NCBI GenBank assembly: GCA_009835515.1
Contig: VXXH01000359.1
Location: 1 to 16,074, forward strand
Length of the DNA: 16,074 nucleotides
From: Candidatus Poribacteria bacterium
GTDB lineage: Bacteria > Poribacteria > WGA-4E > WGA-3G
Direction: 5' to 3'
Positions 15,653 through 16,074 of the stretch are shown piece after piece. The translations under genes and the position numbers were made by a program. The notes under the pieces are model-generated. The model saw only the letters and a program-made list of their open reading frames with translations, did no database searches and had not been told where the DNA came from. The stretch's first letter is position 1. Each line of letters starts with the position of its first letter.

Positions 15653-15829
15653 TTAGTTCTTAAGCATTTTGAGGATATGCTTCGCCAAGGGGTCTTTAAT
15701 TTCTCTATGGCGCGGAACTGGTTGAGAAACGCGCGTATTTGGATTCTGATACCAATCATGTTTCGCGCCATGACGAATGAGCACACACTTCATCTTCTTC
15801 AACTCACGAATTACGTCTCGTCTTTTCAT
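15653..15829 (-). CDS. hicA: HicA-family mRNA interferase toxin
   Basis: This 58-residue protein matches HicA (YcfA-like, double-stranded RNA binding fold): 'MKRRDVIRELKKMKCVLIRHGAKHDWY', with H24 in the position of the catalytic histidine of the 'GSHH' motif, and a basic 'VPRHREI' segment that corresponds to 'VPxHxxKDI'. HicA toxins cleave mRNA independently of translation. Its ATG (15829-15827) overlaps the stop of hicB in an ATGA, which indicates translational coupling. A longer reading from 15862 would extend into hicB and is not needed. Confidence 0.82.
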   Translation of the reverse strand: MKRRDVIRELKKMKCVLIRHGAKHDWYQNPNTRVSQPVPRHREIKDPLAKHILKMLKN

Positions 15830-16017
15830 GCAATCTGCAATTCTGCAACCTTTCGGACACATGGAATAGTGCCGCTCGTGAGTTCAGTATAAAGGTCAAG
15901 AAGGTTTTCCTCAAGTGCTGCTAATGTCTCACCTTGCGTCCAATAATCGGGGTATGCCTCAAGGTAGCCAAGGAACATGTTTTCATCCTGCCAATAAATG
16001 TACTTTTGCGTTTCCAT
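15826..16017 (-). CDS. hicB: HicB-family antitoxin, short form
   Basis: This 63-residue protein is like the N-terminal RNase H-like fold of HicB: 'YIYWQDENMFLGYLEAYPDYWTQGETLAALEENLLDLYTEL' corresponds to the family's 'DGxYxAxxPELPGCxTQGxTxEEALENIxEAI'. It would bind and block HicA. The usual C-terminal DNA-binding domain (helix-turn-helix or ribbon-helix-helix) is absent, so autoregulation would need another protein or be lost. Antitoxin precedes toxin and the two overlap by four bases. The ATG at 16017 is chosen because it begins the family homology. TTG at 16029 is possible, and no strong ribosome binding site is seen for either. Confidence 0.78.
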   Translation of the reverse strand: METQKYIYWQDENMFLGYLEAYPDYWTQGETLAALEENLLDLYTELTSGTIPCVRKVAELQIA

Positions 16018-16067
16018 ACATAGCACCAACCAAATAGGGAGTAATCCCCAGACATTATTCTTACGTA

Positions 16068-16073
16068 ATTATA
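16068..16073 (-). promoter_or_regulatory. Possible -10 element of hicBA
   Basis: TATAAT on the minus strand is about 50 bases upstream of hicB. Its -35 partner would lie outside the window. The palindrome TTACGTAA (16061-16068) sits just downstream and could be an operator. Confidence 0.3.
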
Positions 16074-16074
16074 C

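Noticed and set aside
1..16074. tRNA, rRNA, CRISPR array, insertion sequence
   Set aside because: No cloverleaf-like sequence, regularly spaced repeats or transposase homology was seen on either strand.

Overview
This window comes from a bacterial chromosome of intermediate GC content with tightly packed genes and short intergenic gaps. The mix of enolase-superfamily (MR/MLE) enzymes, a sugar-phosphate isomerase-like protein, an SDR oxidoreductase, a CUT2 sugar permease, a VIT/VWA surface-type protein and recurring small intergenic palindromes suggests an uncultured heterotroph. My best guess is a Candidatus Poribacteria-like lineage. That is an inference from gene style, not from a marker phylogeny.

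Layout. (1) 18-2354, + strand: a membrane-anchored LytM/M23 peptidase and a secreted ABC substrate-binding protein. (2) 2326-6385, - strand: the unusual part. Two long ORFs, read in order, encode an ECF sigma factor fused in frame to the GTPase half of FtsZ, then, after a one-base frame offset at a G6A5 run, the C-terminal half of FtsZ fused in frame to DNA polymerase III alpha (DnaE). DnaE is cut off after about 806 residues, and its last codons overlap the 3' end of the substrate-binding protein gene. Removing one base would give a single ECF-FtsZ-DnaE protein of about 1,350 residues. (3) 6528-11335, - strand: a run of five genes. In transcription order they are a TIM-barrel sugar isomerase/epimerase-like protein, a canonical MR/MLE enzyme, an SDR dehydrogenase, a TatD-family metal hydrolase and a XylH/RbsC-type permease. 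This looks like a sugar or sugar-acid utilisation cluster. The permease has no ATPase or binding protein beside it. (4) 11336-11632: a divergent promoter region with candidate operators. (5) 11633-15633, + strand: a 968-residue VIT/VWA protein, and a second, divergent MR/MLE protein with its own extended -10 promoter. (6) 15653-16017, - strand: a compact hicBA toxin-antitoxin pair with an ATGA overlap.

The division/replication cluster is the place to look first. The two junctions (sigma to FtsZ, FtsZ to DnaE) are continuous in frame in this sequence. The FtsZ half carries its own ribosome binding site and start inside the sigma-FtsZ ORF. DnaE has no visible start codon of its own at the PHP boundary. 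Either this lineage makes fused or translationally coupled proteins from these modules, or the sequence carries a homopolymer error and a rearrangement. Both explanations are testable. No tRNA, rRNA, CRISPR array or insertion sequence was seen, and no stretch over 300 bases lacks a gene.
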